7,607 bases of DNA from an uncultured Eubacteriales bacterium (GTDB lineage: Bacteria > Bacillota > Clostridia > Oscillospirales > CAG-272). How positions within the stretch are numbered: the first letter of the stretch is position 1; each line of letters starts with the position of its first letter. The notes beneath the pieces are model-generated. The model was not told the DNA's origin. It saw nothing but the letters and a program-made list of their open reading frames with translations, and did not search any database. Positions 1 through 6,358 of this stretch are shown one piece after another. A program made the position numbers and the translations under genes. Location of the stretch: positions 1 through 7,607 of the forward strand of contig CAKSVM010000120.1 in the NCBI GenBank assembly GCA_934503195.1. The letters are read 5' to 3'.

Positions 1-28
1 GTTCCGGCACGCCGCGGCGTGCCGGAAC
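1..28. repeat. Perfect 28-nt palindrome (first of two hairpins)
   Basis: The first 28 bases are an exact inverted repeat: each 14-base half is the reverse complement of the other, with GC-rich arms that begin GTTCCGGCAC. As RNA it would form a very stable hairpin on either strand. It lies downstream of the secreted-protein gene that ends at 234, so it could help end or protect that transcript. No T-run follows within the window on either strand, and the left side is cut by the window edge, so a classical intrinsic terminator cannot be confirmed. An intergenic REP-like element is an equal alternative. Confidence 0.75.
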
Positions 29-29
29 A

Positions 30-59
30 CGCGAAGCGCGGCTTCAGCCGCGCTTCGCG
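30..59. repeat. Second perfect hairpin, 14-bp stem with 2-nt loop
   Basis: Positions 30-43 pair perfectly with 46-59. The left arm is CGCGAAGCGCGGCT, and the two unpaired bases are 44-45. It sits one base after the palindrome at 1-28 but its sequence is unrelated, so the two form a tandem of strong independent hairpins. No T-tract is visible after it on the plus strand (it is followed by CCCTCTGG). On the minus strand the other hairpin follows directly. It is probably a structured 3' end or an intergenic repeat unit. Confidence 0.75.
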
Positions 60-233
60 CCCCTCTGGCGATTTTACGTGAGTTTATGTCCGTGTTTCAT
101 CCGCGCCGGAATATGCGTCCGGAGTCTGTGCTGACAAGTCCGTCCCGGGCGGTTAAGCACGCAAAGCGGCGTCCGTCGGAATTTTCCCCTGCTTTCAAGC
201 CTTCCGGTACAACGTCACCGGCTCTTTCGCGGA
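60..233. other. Intergenic stretch with no recognised gene
   Basis: This stretch lies between the twin hairpins and the stop of the secreted-protein gene. An open frame runs across it on the plus strand into that gene's 3' end, but it lacks a ribosome binding site and its Arg/Ser/Pro-rich translation looks like a shadow. No promoter, RNA fold or repeat could be supported. Confidence 0.5.
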
Positions 234-2402
234 TCAGTAGAGAAGCGGCACGAAGGTTTTGCAGAGATATCCGTCCGTTGTCTTTTCAAAGTCTATCGTG
301 TAGCTCCGTTTGTACGGTTCCGGATCCGGCGTGTCGGGGTAATATAAAATGACCACCAGAGTGCTTCCGGCCGCGCTGTAGATCGGCGTCGCCTCGTAGG
401 GAGAGGTTCCGCGCGCCGCGTCCATCACGTAAAGCACGCCGTCAATATCGATGAATTCCGGCTCGGAATCTGCGAAATCATCATCTCCGGGCAGGAGGCG
501 CGCGACCGCGTCCTCAGTGTAGAATTCCGAGAGATATTTCCGGAAGTCTGCTAGGCTTTTTATGCCCTTTTCGGTGAAGCGTTCGTCGGCTACCTTTGAA
601 TACACTATGTTTCCGAACCAGACGCTGTTTCCCCTGTCTGACTTCACGAAGGTCGGATCGAGCATCCATGAAGCACTGTACGCCTTTTCATAGTATGGCA
701 TCAGCTTCCGCGCGTCGTTTCCGATGACCGCTTCGACGGCGACAAGCTTCACACCCTCCTCCGTGAAATACGCCGAAGCTTTCAGAGTGACTCTGCCGTC
801 CTTGGTCGTAAGCTCATAGCGAAGCCGCGGATATCCATCGTAAATGACCGGCTCGCAGGCGACATCAAAGTCGGAGTTGCTTTCGGAGATGCTTCCGTCG
901 TAGTCAAAGAGCTGGAGTATCTTTTCGTATGTCACATCGGCGCGGGCGATTATCTCTCCGGTAAGCTGGTCGATTTTCACTCCGTCCTCGTGGATGTGAA
1001 TTCCGGTCTCGGTCTCATGCGACGCGGCGGGGTAGGTGAGGAGAATGACTTTATCGTCCGCGAGAAGCTTTATGTGCGACTCATATCCGGCGATAATCCG
1101 AAGATCGAACGGCGCGGAGCTTCCGGGCTTGTATGTATAAGTGGAATTTCCGTCGGTAAGCGTGCATATATCGCCGCTCACGAAGAGCTTCCAGCCGTTT
1201 GACTCGGCGAGCGGGGCGAGGGCTCCGGGCCTCTTCCAGTTTTTGCCGTCTTCCGATGTCAGGGTGAGCTTTATCTCCTCATCGCGTCCCGGATCCGAGT
1301 CGCGGTAACCCGAAATGATAAGCGTGAAAAGGCCGTTATCCCAGCCGAACGAAAACGGCGCGAGCATCCAGCCTTCGGCGGTGTATTCTTCGCAGAGTTC
1401 GCTTATCGCGGTGAATTTATTCCATGTTTTGCCGCCGTCCGAAGTCATCATAACAGCCGGGTTGAAATCCTCAAACTCGGCGCGGAAGCCGATGAACCCG
1501 ACATTTTCGTCGACAAACCCGATCGCCGTCGCGTTGCGCGAATAGACATTGTCAAGATTTGTGTCGATGAGTTCCCATGTCACGCCGTAGTCGGAGGTTC
1601 TGTAGAGAAGATGATATTCGTTTCCGGCCGCGTGGTCGACCGCCTCAAGACGATAGCCCTTGCCCGGCGCGAAGAAGTAGGTCATTCCGAGTTCGCAGTC
1701 TGACGCGGCCGCGAGATCAAAGCGCGTGATATACGGGCAGTCCGAGAAGCAGTACGCTCCGGCTTCAATCCTTTCGTACGGGATTCTTTCGAGAATGACC
1801 GATTTCAGCTCAGTACACTCGGAAAAGTTCCGGTCGCCGAGCTTTGTGAGGTTTGAAGAGAGCCGGACGCTTTCAAGTCCTTTACCGTCTCTTCCGACGA
1901 GCAGGCGGAACGCGTTGTCCTCGATGGTTTTGACTGAGTCTGGCATATAGATCGCGGTCGGAATTCCCGCGCCGCGCTTTGTGAGAATCGTACCGTCAAA
2001 CGCGCCTTCGGCGATAACGGTGACTCCGTCGGGAATCGTGACCTCACCGCCTTTGCCGAGATAGGCTCTCAGAATTCTTTCGCCGTTTTCGGACACTATA
2101 TCGAAGTCCGCGCGGTTTGTTTCATCCTTTATTATGACCCGGTTTTCATCGGCGTCCCAGTCGATGTCGATTCCGAGCATTTCGCAGATCGCGCGGACTG
2201 GAAGGTAGGTCGAGTCGTTGTAGGTGATCGGATAGAGGGTTTTGCCGCTTTCGTCGGACAGCGTCTGGGTTTTGCCGTTGTATTCAATGCTGAGCTTCCG
2301 GTTGAGAAGCGCGGAGATTGTCTCGTTATTCAGCGCGAAGACGGCGGTTGACAGCGCGAGCGTTATTCCCGCGGTCGTGATTATTATCGGAATTTTTTTC
2401 AT
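234..2402 (-). CDS. Secreted multidomain protein: stalk domain, LRR, Asp-box repeats, IseA-like C-terminus
   Basis: A 722-residue exported protein. Residues 1-24 form a signal peptide (MKK, hydrophobic core, likely cleavage after AVFA). Residues about 36-92 match the copper-amine-oxidase N-terminal 'stalk' domain seen in many clostridial surface proteins (YLPVRAICEMLG, WDADENRVII). Residues about 118-230 are BspA-type leucine-rich repeats (VTIPDGVTVIAEGAF, MPDSVKTIEDNAF). Residues about 240-390 carry three Asp-box/BNR motifs: TSDYGVTW at 269-276, TSDGGKTW at 320-327 and TSEDGKNW at 382-389, which suggest a beta-propeller-like region. The region 400-590 is unrecognised. Residues about 597-720 resemble the IseA/YoeB family (DL-endopeptidase inhibitor), seen in RFTEKGIKSLADFRKYLSEF, FIDIDGVLYVMDAARG and a final domain strand. 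The ATG at 2402 is chosen because AAAAGGGAG ends 6 nt upstream and the signal peptide starts there. A TTG at 2423 is in frame but lies beyond that site. No LPXTG or membrane anchor was seen. The role is probably cell-surface or wall-related; no enzymatic function can be claimed. Confidence 0.9.
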   Translation of the reverse strand: MKKIPIIITTAGITLALSTAVFALNNETISALLNRKLSIEYNGKTQTLSDESGKTLYPITYNDSTYLPVRAICEMLGIDIDWDADENRVIIKDETNRADFDIVSENGERILRAYLGKGGEVTIPDGVTVIAEGAFDGTILTKRGAGIPTAIYMPDSVKTIEDNAFRLLVGRDGKGLESVRLSSNLTKLGDRNFSECTELKSVILERIPYERIEAGAYCFSDCPYITRFDLAAASDCELGMTYFFAPGKGYRLEAVDHAAGNEYHLLYRTSDYGVTWELIDTNLDNVYSRNATAIGFVDENVGFIGFRAEFEDFNPAVMMTSDGGKTWNKFTAISELCEEYTAEGWMLAPFSFGWDNGLFTLIISGYRDSDPGRDEEIKLTLTSEDGKNWKRPGALAPLAESNGWKLFVSGDICTLTDGNSTYTYKPGSSAPFDLRIIAGYESHIKLLADDKVILLTYPAASHETETGIHIHEDGVKIDQLTGEIIARADVTYEKILQLFDYDGSISESNSDFDVACEPVIYDGYPRLRYELTTKDGRVTLKASAYFTEEGVKLVAVEAVIGNDARKLMPYYEKAYSASWMLDPTFVKSDRGNSVWFGNIVYSKVADERFTEKGIKSLADFRKYLSEFYTEDAVARLLPGDDDFADSEPEFIDIDGVLYVMDAARGTSPYEATPIYSAAGSTLVVILYYPDTPDPEPYKRSYTIDFEKTTDGYLCKTFVPLLY

Positions 2403-2408
2403 TTTGTA

Positions 2409-2417
2409 CTCCCTTTT
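2409..2417 (-). promoter_or_regulatory. Ribosome binding site that sets the start at 2402
   Basis: On the minus strand AAAAGGGAG lies 6 nt before the ATG at 2402. The longer in-frame reading from TTG at 2423 would translate through this site and add seven residues (MIKREYK) ahead of the signal peptide, which argues for the shorter form. Confidence 0.85.
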
Positions 2418-2491
2418 TATCAAGAATTGGGTCTGTACCGTATAAGACGTTTTGTGACATGAAAATGTTCCCGAAAATAAAAAAATCCGCG

Positions 2492-2521
2492 AAAAATCCG
2501 GGACGGCATCCTCCGTCCCGG
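2492..2521 (-). terminator. Intrinsic terminator of the SGNH/acyltransferase operon
   Basis: On the minus strand, 12 nt past the TAA stop at 2533, a perfect 9-bp stem forms (2521-2513 with 2506-2498, CCGGGACGG arms, 6-nt loop). It is followed by ATTTTTC, and a further T7 run lies at about 2480-2486. This should end transcription from the promoter at 4024-4052 before the secreted-protein gene. Confidence 0.85.
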
Positions 2522-2532
2522 TAGGTGTAAGA

Positions 2533-3441
2533 TTATTTCAGGATTTTTTCGCCGTCGAAGACGATGATTCCGCGTCCATAGCCCGATCGGTTGCCCTTGT
2601 CGAGCCATTCGGCGTACTGACGGCGGAGCGTGGTGTCACGCGGGAGAGCCTTTGAGCCCTCGCTGTAATCGCGTCCGAAGAGACGCCAGCAGTCCCTGAA
2701 CTCGTCGGACTCTTCAGAACCGAGCATATCGAAGCATTCTATGAATCTGGACAGATTCGAGCCGGGAGTCATGAATTCCAGCATCCGCGGGTAGAGAATC
2801 CACGAGCTGCACTGGAAGACGAGCTTGCCGTCGATACGGTACTCGGGATAGAAATCGTACGCCTTCTTTAGCGAGGCGATGACATCGTCATAGAGAAGCT
2901 TTCCGTCGGAGGGAATGTGGATCGCGATGGCGATCGTCTTGTGGGGGATCAGGGTTATCCCCTGCCTTGTGATCGGCTCCTCACAGACGCGGAATGGCTC
3001 GGCGATGAAATGGAGCCGCCCGAGGGCGAAGAGCCTCAGATTCAGGAAGCCCTGAAACCAGTCGGTATGGAGTCCCCACTCGCCGTTTATGTCGTGGCAT
3101 TCGCGGTTCTTGAATGAGAGATCGCGCACCGAGTTGTACCAGATGTCGTCGGGAATCCCCTTTTTCCTATAGAGCTCGCGCATATGGAATGACATCTTCG
3201 CGTAGAGGATGAAGATCGCGGCGTACCATGTCAGGCCGGTAAGCTCGGCGACGCGGTTCATGTCGGCGTTCAGTTCGTCCATTCTGAGCGAGTCGGTTGA
3301 CTCGTATCTTTCAAGGTGCTTTGCCATCAGAGCGGCGGCCTCGGGATCAGCGTCGATTTTCCTTTCGGCGTCAAGGAGAAACTCCACCGCCTCGGGCGGG
3401 TATTCCCCGAAAATATCGAAGAATTCGCGAAGACCTGTCAT
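2533..3441 (-). CDS. Two-domain GNAT-like acyltransferase (NAT_N / GNAT_C type)
   Basis: A 302-residue cytoplasmic protein with no signal peptide or membrane segment. It resembles the 'acyltransferase domain-containing protein' family of Bacillota that carries an N-acyltransferase N-terminal domain followed by a GNAT-like C-terminal domain. Residues 1-65 are helical. Residues about 66-145 (WYNSVRDLSFKNRE at 101-114, then DWFQGFLNLRLFALGRLHF) match the N-terminal domain. The C-terminal domain runs from about 146 to 300, with the family hallmark IHIPSDGKL at 174-182 and CSSWILYPRM at 211-220. Substrate and acyl donor are unknown. The start ATG at 3441 overlaps the stop of the upstream hydrolase gene by 4 bp (ATGA), and GAGG lies 7 nt upstream inside that gene, so the two are translationally coupled. 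The family assignment is from remembered motifs, not a search. Confidence 0.85.
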   Translation of the reverse strand: MTGLREFFDIFGEYPPEAVEFLLDAERKIDADPEAAALMAKHLERYESTDSLRMDELNADMNRVAELTGLTWYAAIFILYAKMSFHMRELYRKKGIPDDIWYNSVRDLSFKNRECHDINGEWGLHTDWFQGFLNLRLFALGRLHFIAEPFRVCEEPITRQGITLIPHKTIAIAIHIPSDGKLLYDDVIASLKKAYDFYPEYRIDGKLVFQCSSWILYPRMLEFMTPGSNLSRFIECFDMLGSEESDEFRDCWRLFGRDYSEGSKALPRDTTLRRQYAEWLDKGNRSGYGRGIIVFDGEKILK

Positions 3442-3995
3442 ATGAGTTCCTCGGCTTTCTTTATCGATTCGACCACAGCCTTGGCGCAGGCGTCGATTCC
3501 GGCTTCGGAGAGGTGAAGGTGATCCTCGCAGATATACGTATCGATGTGCGGATATACAACCGAGTGGAGGTCATCGATCATGACCCCTATCTCTTCGAGC
3601 TTCGGGGTGACGAAGGCGTTGTAGCGGGAGATTATCTCGTTGTGGTCGTGCGGGTTTGCGGGGTCGACCGGAGTGGTTGTGGCGAAGATGACCTTTTTCG
3701 CGTACTTCTGAAGGATTCCGGCGACGCGGAGGAGGGTTTCGGCGTAGGTTTCGAGCGGGGTGAAAGAGCCGTCGTCAAAGAGGTCGCAGGCGTCCCAGAG
3801 TCCGTTATTCCAGTGGATGATATCGGCTCCCTCAAGCTCCTTACGATAGTCGAAGAGCATTCTGAGGGTGTACTGAGCGAAGCGGCAGTTGTCGGTCGGC
3901 TGCCAGACCTTATAGTTTTCGCCGAGGAGTTCGGGGACTTTCTTTCCGTAGCCGATAAGGCGGATCGAGTCGCCGAGGAGAATAATTTTTTTCAT
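3438..3995 (-). CDS. SGNH/GDSL-family hydrolase (cytoplasmic esterase-like)
   Basis: A 185-residue single-domain SGNH hydrolase. Block I is IILLGDSI, with the nucleophile predicted as Ser10. Block III is HWNNGLWD (61-68), in place of the usual GxND. Block V is DHLHLSEAG, with Asp158 and His161 in the DxxH arrangement. The family includes esterases, lipases and carbohydrate deacetylases that cleave O-acyl esters. The lack of a signal peptide places this one in the cytoplasm. The ATG at 3995 has AAAGGA 8 nt upstream. It is the first gene of a two-gene operon and overlaps the acyltransferase gene by 4 bp. It may remove or edit an acyl group on the same kind of substrate as its partner, but that is inference. 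The substrate cannot be read from the sequence. Confidence 0.92.
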   Translation of the reverse strand: MKKIILLGDSIRLIGYGKKVPELLGENYKVWQPTDNCRFAQYTLRMLFDYRKELEGADIIHWNNGLWDACDLFDDGSFTPLETYAETLLRVAGILQKYAKKVIFATTTPVDPANPHDHNEIISRYNAFVTPKLEEIGVMIDDLHSVVYPHIDTYICEDHLHLSEAGIDACAKAVVESIKKAEELI

Positions 3996-4023
3996 ACAAG
4001 GGATCCTTTCGGGTTTTTTCTAC

Positions 4024-4052
4024 ATTATATCACAGGTTGGGCGGAAATACAA
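4024..4052 (-). promoter_or_regulatory. Sigma-A promoter of the SGNH/acyltransferase operon
   Basis: On the minus strand -35 TTGTAT (4052-4047) and a perfect -10 TATAAT (4029-4024) are separated by 17 bp. A TG at 4032-4031 makes an extended -10. Transcription would start near 4017, giving a leader of about 20 nt before the ATG at 3995. It faces away from the promoter at 4092-4120. Confidence 0.85.
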
Positions 4053-4091
4053 TAGGTTTGAGTAATTTTCCGATAAAGTTTTTTTACAGGA

Positions 4092-4120
4092 TTGACAAAA
4101 CGGTGAAGGAGTGATATAAT
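4092..4120 (+). promoter_or_regulatory. Consensus sigma-A promoter of the small membrane protein gene
   Basis: TTGACA at 4092-4097, a 17-bp spacer and TATAAT at 4115-4120 match both consensus hexamers exactly. TG at 4112-4113 adds an extended -10, and a T7 run at 4079-4085 lies where an UP element would sit. Transcription should start near 4127, only about 19 nt before the chosen ATG. Confidence 0.95.
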
Positions 4121-4132
4121 AAAAGAAAAAAT

Positions 4133-4137
4133 GGAGG
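4133..4137 (+). promoter_or_regulatory. Ribosome binding site that sets the start at 4146
   Basis: GGAGG lies 8 nt before the ATG at 4146. An in-frame ATG at 4131 overlaps this site and would leave a leader of only a few nucleotides, so the downstream ATG is preferred. Confidence 0.88.
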
Positions 4138-4145
4138 ACTCAAAA

Positions 4146-4349
4146 ATGGACGTAAATGTTATAAAGCGGGTGCTTCGTGTGGTATCGCTTCTTTTAGCGG
4201 TAGCGGCAATCATATTCGTGGGGATTTCGATCTTTTCGGAGGGGAATGATAACACGATGCTGACTGCCGGGCTTTTCTGCGTTGTGCTTTCGAATCTCTT
4301 CGGGCTTATCGTGCCGATGGTTGTAAAGGGCGGCGGAGAGAAGAAATAA
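4146..4349 (+). CDS. Small two-helix membrane protein, 67 residues
   Basis: Not recognised as a named family. The protein has two hydrophobic helices, at about 11-30 (VVSLLLAVAAIIFVGISIF) and about 39-60 (LTAGLFCVVLSNLFGLIVPM), joined by a short acidic loop, SEGNDNT. Basic residues near the N-terminus (K7, R8, R11) and the C-terminus (K61, K66, K67) predict both ends in the cytoplasm and the loop outside. It is a single-gene unit with its own consensus promoter, strong GGAGG site and strong terminator, which supports real expression. It is transcribed away from the SGNH operon and towards fucI. Its function is unknown; a small regulatory or structural membrane protein is possible but unproven. 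Confidence 0.88.
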   Translation: MDVNVIKRVLRVVSLLLAVAAIIFVGISIFSEGNDNTMLTAGLFCVVLSNLFGLIVPMVVKGGGEKK

Positions 4350-4401
4350 GTTCCGGTCACTGTGGGATTTTTCCCGCGGAAATACGTTGAAAACGTGATA
4401 A

Positions 4402-4432
4402 CGCGCCGCGCGGCAGCGCGGCGCGTTTTTTT
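4402..4432 (+). terminator. Intrinsic terminator of the small membrane protein gene
   Basis: A perfect 10-bp GC stem (4402-4411 with 4416-4425, left arm CGCGCCGCGC, 4-nt loop GGCA) is followed by T7 at 4426-4432. This is a textbook Rho-independent terminator on the plus strand. Confidence 0.95.
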
Positions 4433-4459
4433 GCCTTCACGCGATCCTTAAGGGGCGCG

Positions 4460-4487
4460 AAAAGAGGCTGCCGCGAAAGCGGCAGCC
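4460..4487 (-). terminator. Intrinsic terminator downstream of fucI
   Basis: On the minus strand a perfect 9-bp stem (GGCTGCCGC arms, 4487-4479 with 4474-4466) and 4-nt loop are followed by TCTTTT. It lies about 38 nt beyond the fucI stop and faces the plus-strand terminator at 4402-4432. Confidence 0.85.
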
Positions 4488-4495
4488 ACGATCGG

Positions 4496-4519
4496 CGGCG
4501 GAAAGCTCAGATTCCGCCG
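4496..4519 (-). other. Extra hairpin just after the fucI stop
   Basis: CGGCGGAA at 4496-4503 pairs exactly with 4512-4519 around an 8-nt loop, between the fucI stop and the main terminator. No T-run follows it, so it is more likely a 3' untranslated fold than a second terminator. Confidence 0.45.
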
Positions 4520-4524
4520 GAATT

Positions 4525-6291
4525 TTATTTGTAGAGCGGACCGTAAGCGGCGCAGGCTCTGTAATCGGCGTCCTCGGGATTTGTCGTTCCGAAAGCCGAC
4601 CATGCGTGCGGACGGTAGATCTTCTCGGCCGGGACGTTGTGCATCGAGACCGGAATTCTCAGCATCGAAGCGAGCGTGATGATGTCCGCGCCGACGTGTC
4701 CGAAGACCGACGCGCCGTGGTTTGCGCCCCAGTTTGCCATGACGCTGTAGACGTCCTTGAACGCGCCTTCTCCGGTGAGAGTCGGTGCGAACCAGAGCGA
4801 CGGCCATGTCGGGTCGGTTCTGTCGAGAAGCGAATGGGTAACCGCGTCAGGAAGCTCAACGGTATAACCTTCGGCGATCTGGATCACCGGGCCGAGCTTG
4901 TCGACGAGGTTGACTCTGACCATAGTCACAGGCATTTCGCCCTTAGAGATGTACTGGCTGGAGAATCCGCCGCCTCTGAAGTAGCCCTTGTTTGCCGGAG
5001 CCCACTTCGTCGCTTCGAGAATCGCCTCCATGTCGGCGTCGGTGACATTCCACCATTCCTTCATGACCGAATTGCCGTTCTCGTCCTTTGCCGCGCCGTT
5101 TCCGTCGAGTGCCGAGGCTCCCGAGTTCAGAAGATGCATGAAGCCGTTCGCGGCCTTTCCGGTCACTTCGTATCCCGCGACAAGCTTTACGGCGTCGTGC
5201 GACCAGTATGTACGGACATCGGAGAAGATTGCCGGACGGTTTGTGACGAGGTTGAGGAGAAGCATAGCGAGTCCGTTGAGGTTATCGTTCTCGGTGGCGA
5301 GGATGAAGGGCGGACGTTTGCCGTTCCAGTCAAAGGTGGTGTTGAGGATAGCCTCGGTGAAGTCGGCGTTCGGCTTGTAGTCGGTCCACTGACGCTGACC
5401 CTGGAAGCCGCCGAAGATCGCGTTGCGGCCGTTCGACTCCTCAACGAAGCCCATATCGGCGAGAACGGGGTTTCCTAGCATTATGTCGCGGACAATGATT
5501 GTCATCTTCGCGATGAATTCCCATTCCTTCTCGTCCTGCTCGGCGTTGTTCTGAAGCTCGGGGATGTTGACCTCAAGTCCCTTCTTGCAGTTCTTCTTTA
5601 TCCAGGCAAGTTCCTTTTCATACTCGGCGTGATCGTAGATGCCGAGGTCGATTCTTCTGAGAATCTCGACCATGTCGACCCACTCGGCGCGGATTCCGAG
5701 ATACTTCTGCATGAAATCCGGATCCTCGAATGATCCCGCGATACCCATAGCGACCGCTCCGAGTCCGCAGTACGCCTTGCCGCGCATAAGTCCGACAGCT
5801 ACCGCGCAGCGCGCGAAGCGGAGAATCTTCTCCTCAACGTCGGCCGGAATCGTGGTGTCGTTCATATCCTGAACGTCGTGGCCGTAGATCGCGAAGGCCG
5901 GGAGTCCTCTCTGAGCGTGAGCCGCCATTACGGCCGCCAGATAAACCGCACCGGGACGCTCGGTTCCGTTGAAGCCCCAGACCGCCTTTGTGGTCAGGGG
6001 ATCGAGATCCATCGTCTCGCTTCCGTAGCACCAGCAGGGAGTGACCGAGAGGGTCGCGCAGACGTTCAGCTTCGAGAATTTGTCAGCGCAGGCCGCAGCC
6101 TCGGCTCCGCCACCGATCGTTGTGTCGGCGATGACGCACTCGACGTGGGTTCCGTCCGGATAGAAGAGCTTCGACTCGATGAGTTCCTTAGCGGCCTTGG
6201 CCATGTTCATGGTCTGGTCTTCAAGGCTTTCACGGATGCCTCTGCGGCGTCCGTCGATGATGGGGCGTATGCCGATGATAGGTTTGTTCAT
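4525..6291 (-). CDS. fucI: L-fucose isomerase
   Basis: A 588-residue cytoplasmic enzyme that interconverts L-fucose and L-fuculose, the first step of L-fucose catabolism (EC 5.3.1.25). Family members also act on D-arabinose. The length is close to the 591 residues of the E. coli enzyme, and the match runs from MNKPIIGIRPIIDGRRRG to the last residues. Metal/active-site residues are in place: Glu334 (ATENDNLNG), Asp358 (FSDVRTYW) and His525 (ANHGASVFGHVG). These correspond, with a constant offset of three, to E. coli Glu337, Asp361 and His528, which bind Mn2+. The ATG at 6291 has AAAGGAG 7 nt upstream. The gene follows the GNAT gene with a 67-bp gap in which no promoter or terminator is evident, so it is probably cotranscribed. 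No fuculokinase, aldolase or transporter gene is in the window. Confidence 0.97.
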   Translation of the reverse strand: MNKPIIGIRPIIDGRRRGIRESLEDQTMNMAKAAKELIESKLFYPDGTHVECVIADTTIGGGAEAAACADKFSKLNVCATLSVTPCWCYGSETMDLDPLTTKAVWGFNGTERPGAVYLAAVMAAHAQRGLPAFAIYGHDVQDMNDTTIPADVEEKILRFARCAVAVGLMRGKAYCGLGAVAMGIAGSFEDPDFMQKYLGIRAEWVDMVEILRRIDLGIYDHAEYEKELAWIKKNCKKGLEVNIPELQNNAEQDEKEWEFIAKMTIIVRDIMLGNPVLADMGFVEESNGRNAIFGGFQGQRQWTDYKPNADFTEAILNTTFDWNGKRPPFILATENDNLNGLAMLLLNLVTNRPAIFSDVRTYWSHDAVKLVAGYEVTGKAANGFMHLLNSGASALDGNGAAKDENGNSVMKEWWNVTDADMEAILEATKWAPANKGYFRGGGFSSQYISKGEMPVTMVRVNLVDKLGPVIQIAEGYTVELPDAVTHSLLDRTDPTWPSLWFAPTLTGEGAFKDVYSVMANWGANHGASVFGHVGADIITLASMLRIPVSMHNVPAEKIYRPHAWSAFGTTNPEDADYRACAAYGPLYK

Positions 6292-6358
6292 GTTTTTTCT
6301 CCTTTTTATAAATCAGAACCTTTCCCGCCCGCCGCTTTGGCTGACGGAGCGCGGTTCA

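Noticed and set aside
1..60. Possible CRISPR repeat or insertion-sequence end
   Set aside because: The two hairpins are unrelated in sequence, there is no spacer periodicity, and no transposase or cas gene is in the window.
80..250. Open minus-strand frame, shifted relative to the secreted-protein gene, continuing past its stop
   Set aside because: About 50 codons without a stop, but the translation is low-complexity and shows no domain, and the gene already ends in a plausible IseA-like terminal strand, so a frameshift is not needed.
86..352. Plus-strand 88-codon frame near the left edge
   Set aside because: No ribosome binding site or promoter is present, the composition is Arg/Ser/Pro-rich, and it overlaps the end of the secreted-protein gene on the opposite strand.
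2403..2423. TTG start adding seven residues to the secreted protein
   Set aside because: The strong ribosome binding site lies inside this extension and the signal peptide fits better from the ATG at 2402.
3297..4055. Plus-strand open frame of 252 codons across the SGNH and acyltransferase genes
   Set aside because: It is antisense to two genes with clear family motifs, and it runs through the SGNH gene's own promoter region. Its translation has no recognisable domain.
4131..4145. Upstream ATG giving a 72-residue form of the small membrane protein
   Set aside because: The ATG overlaps the GGAGG site that serves the ATG at 4146 and would leave a leader of about four nucleotides.
4606..5478. 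Plus-strand open frame of 290 codons antisense to fucI
   Set aside because: It lies wholly inside the well-identified fucI gene, is rich in Arg, Val, Glu and Asp as antisense frames of GC-biased genes are, and has no ribosome binding site.
6292..6358. Possible separate promoter for fucI (TTTATAAA-like box near 6306)
   Set aside because: There is no -35-like hexamer at a usable distance and the region upstream is GC-rich, so cotranscription with the GNAT gene is the simpler reading.
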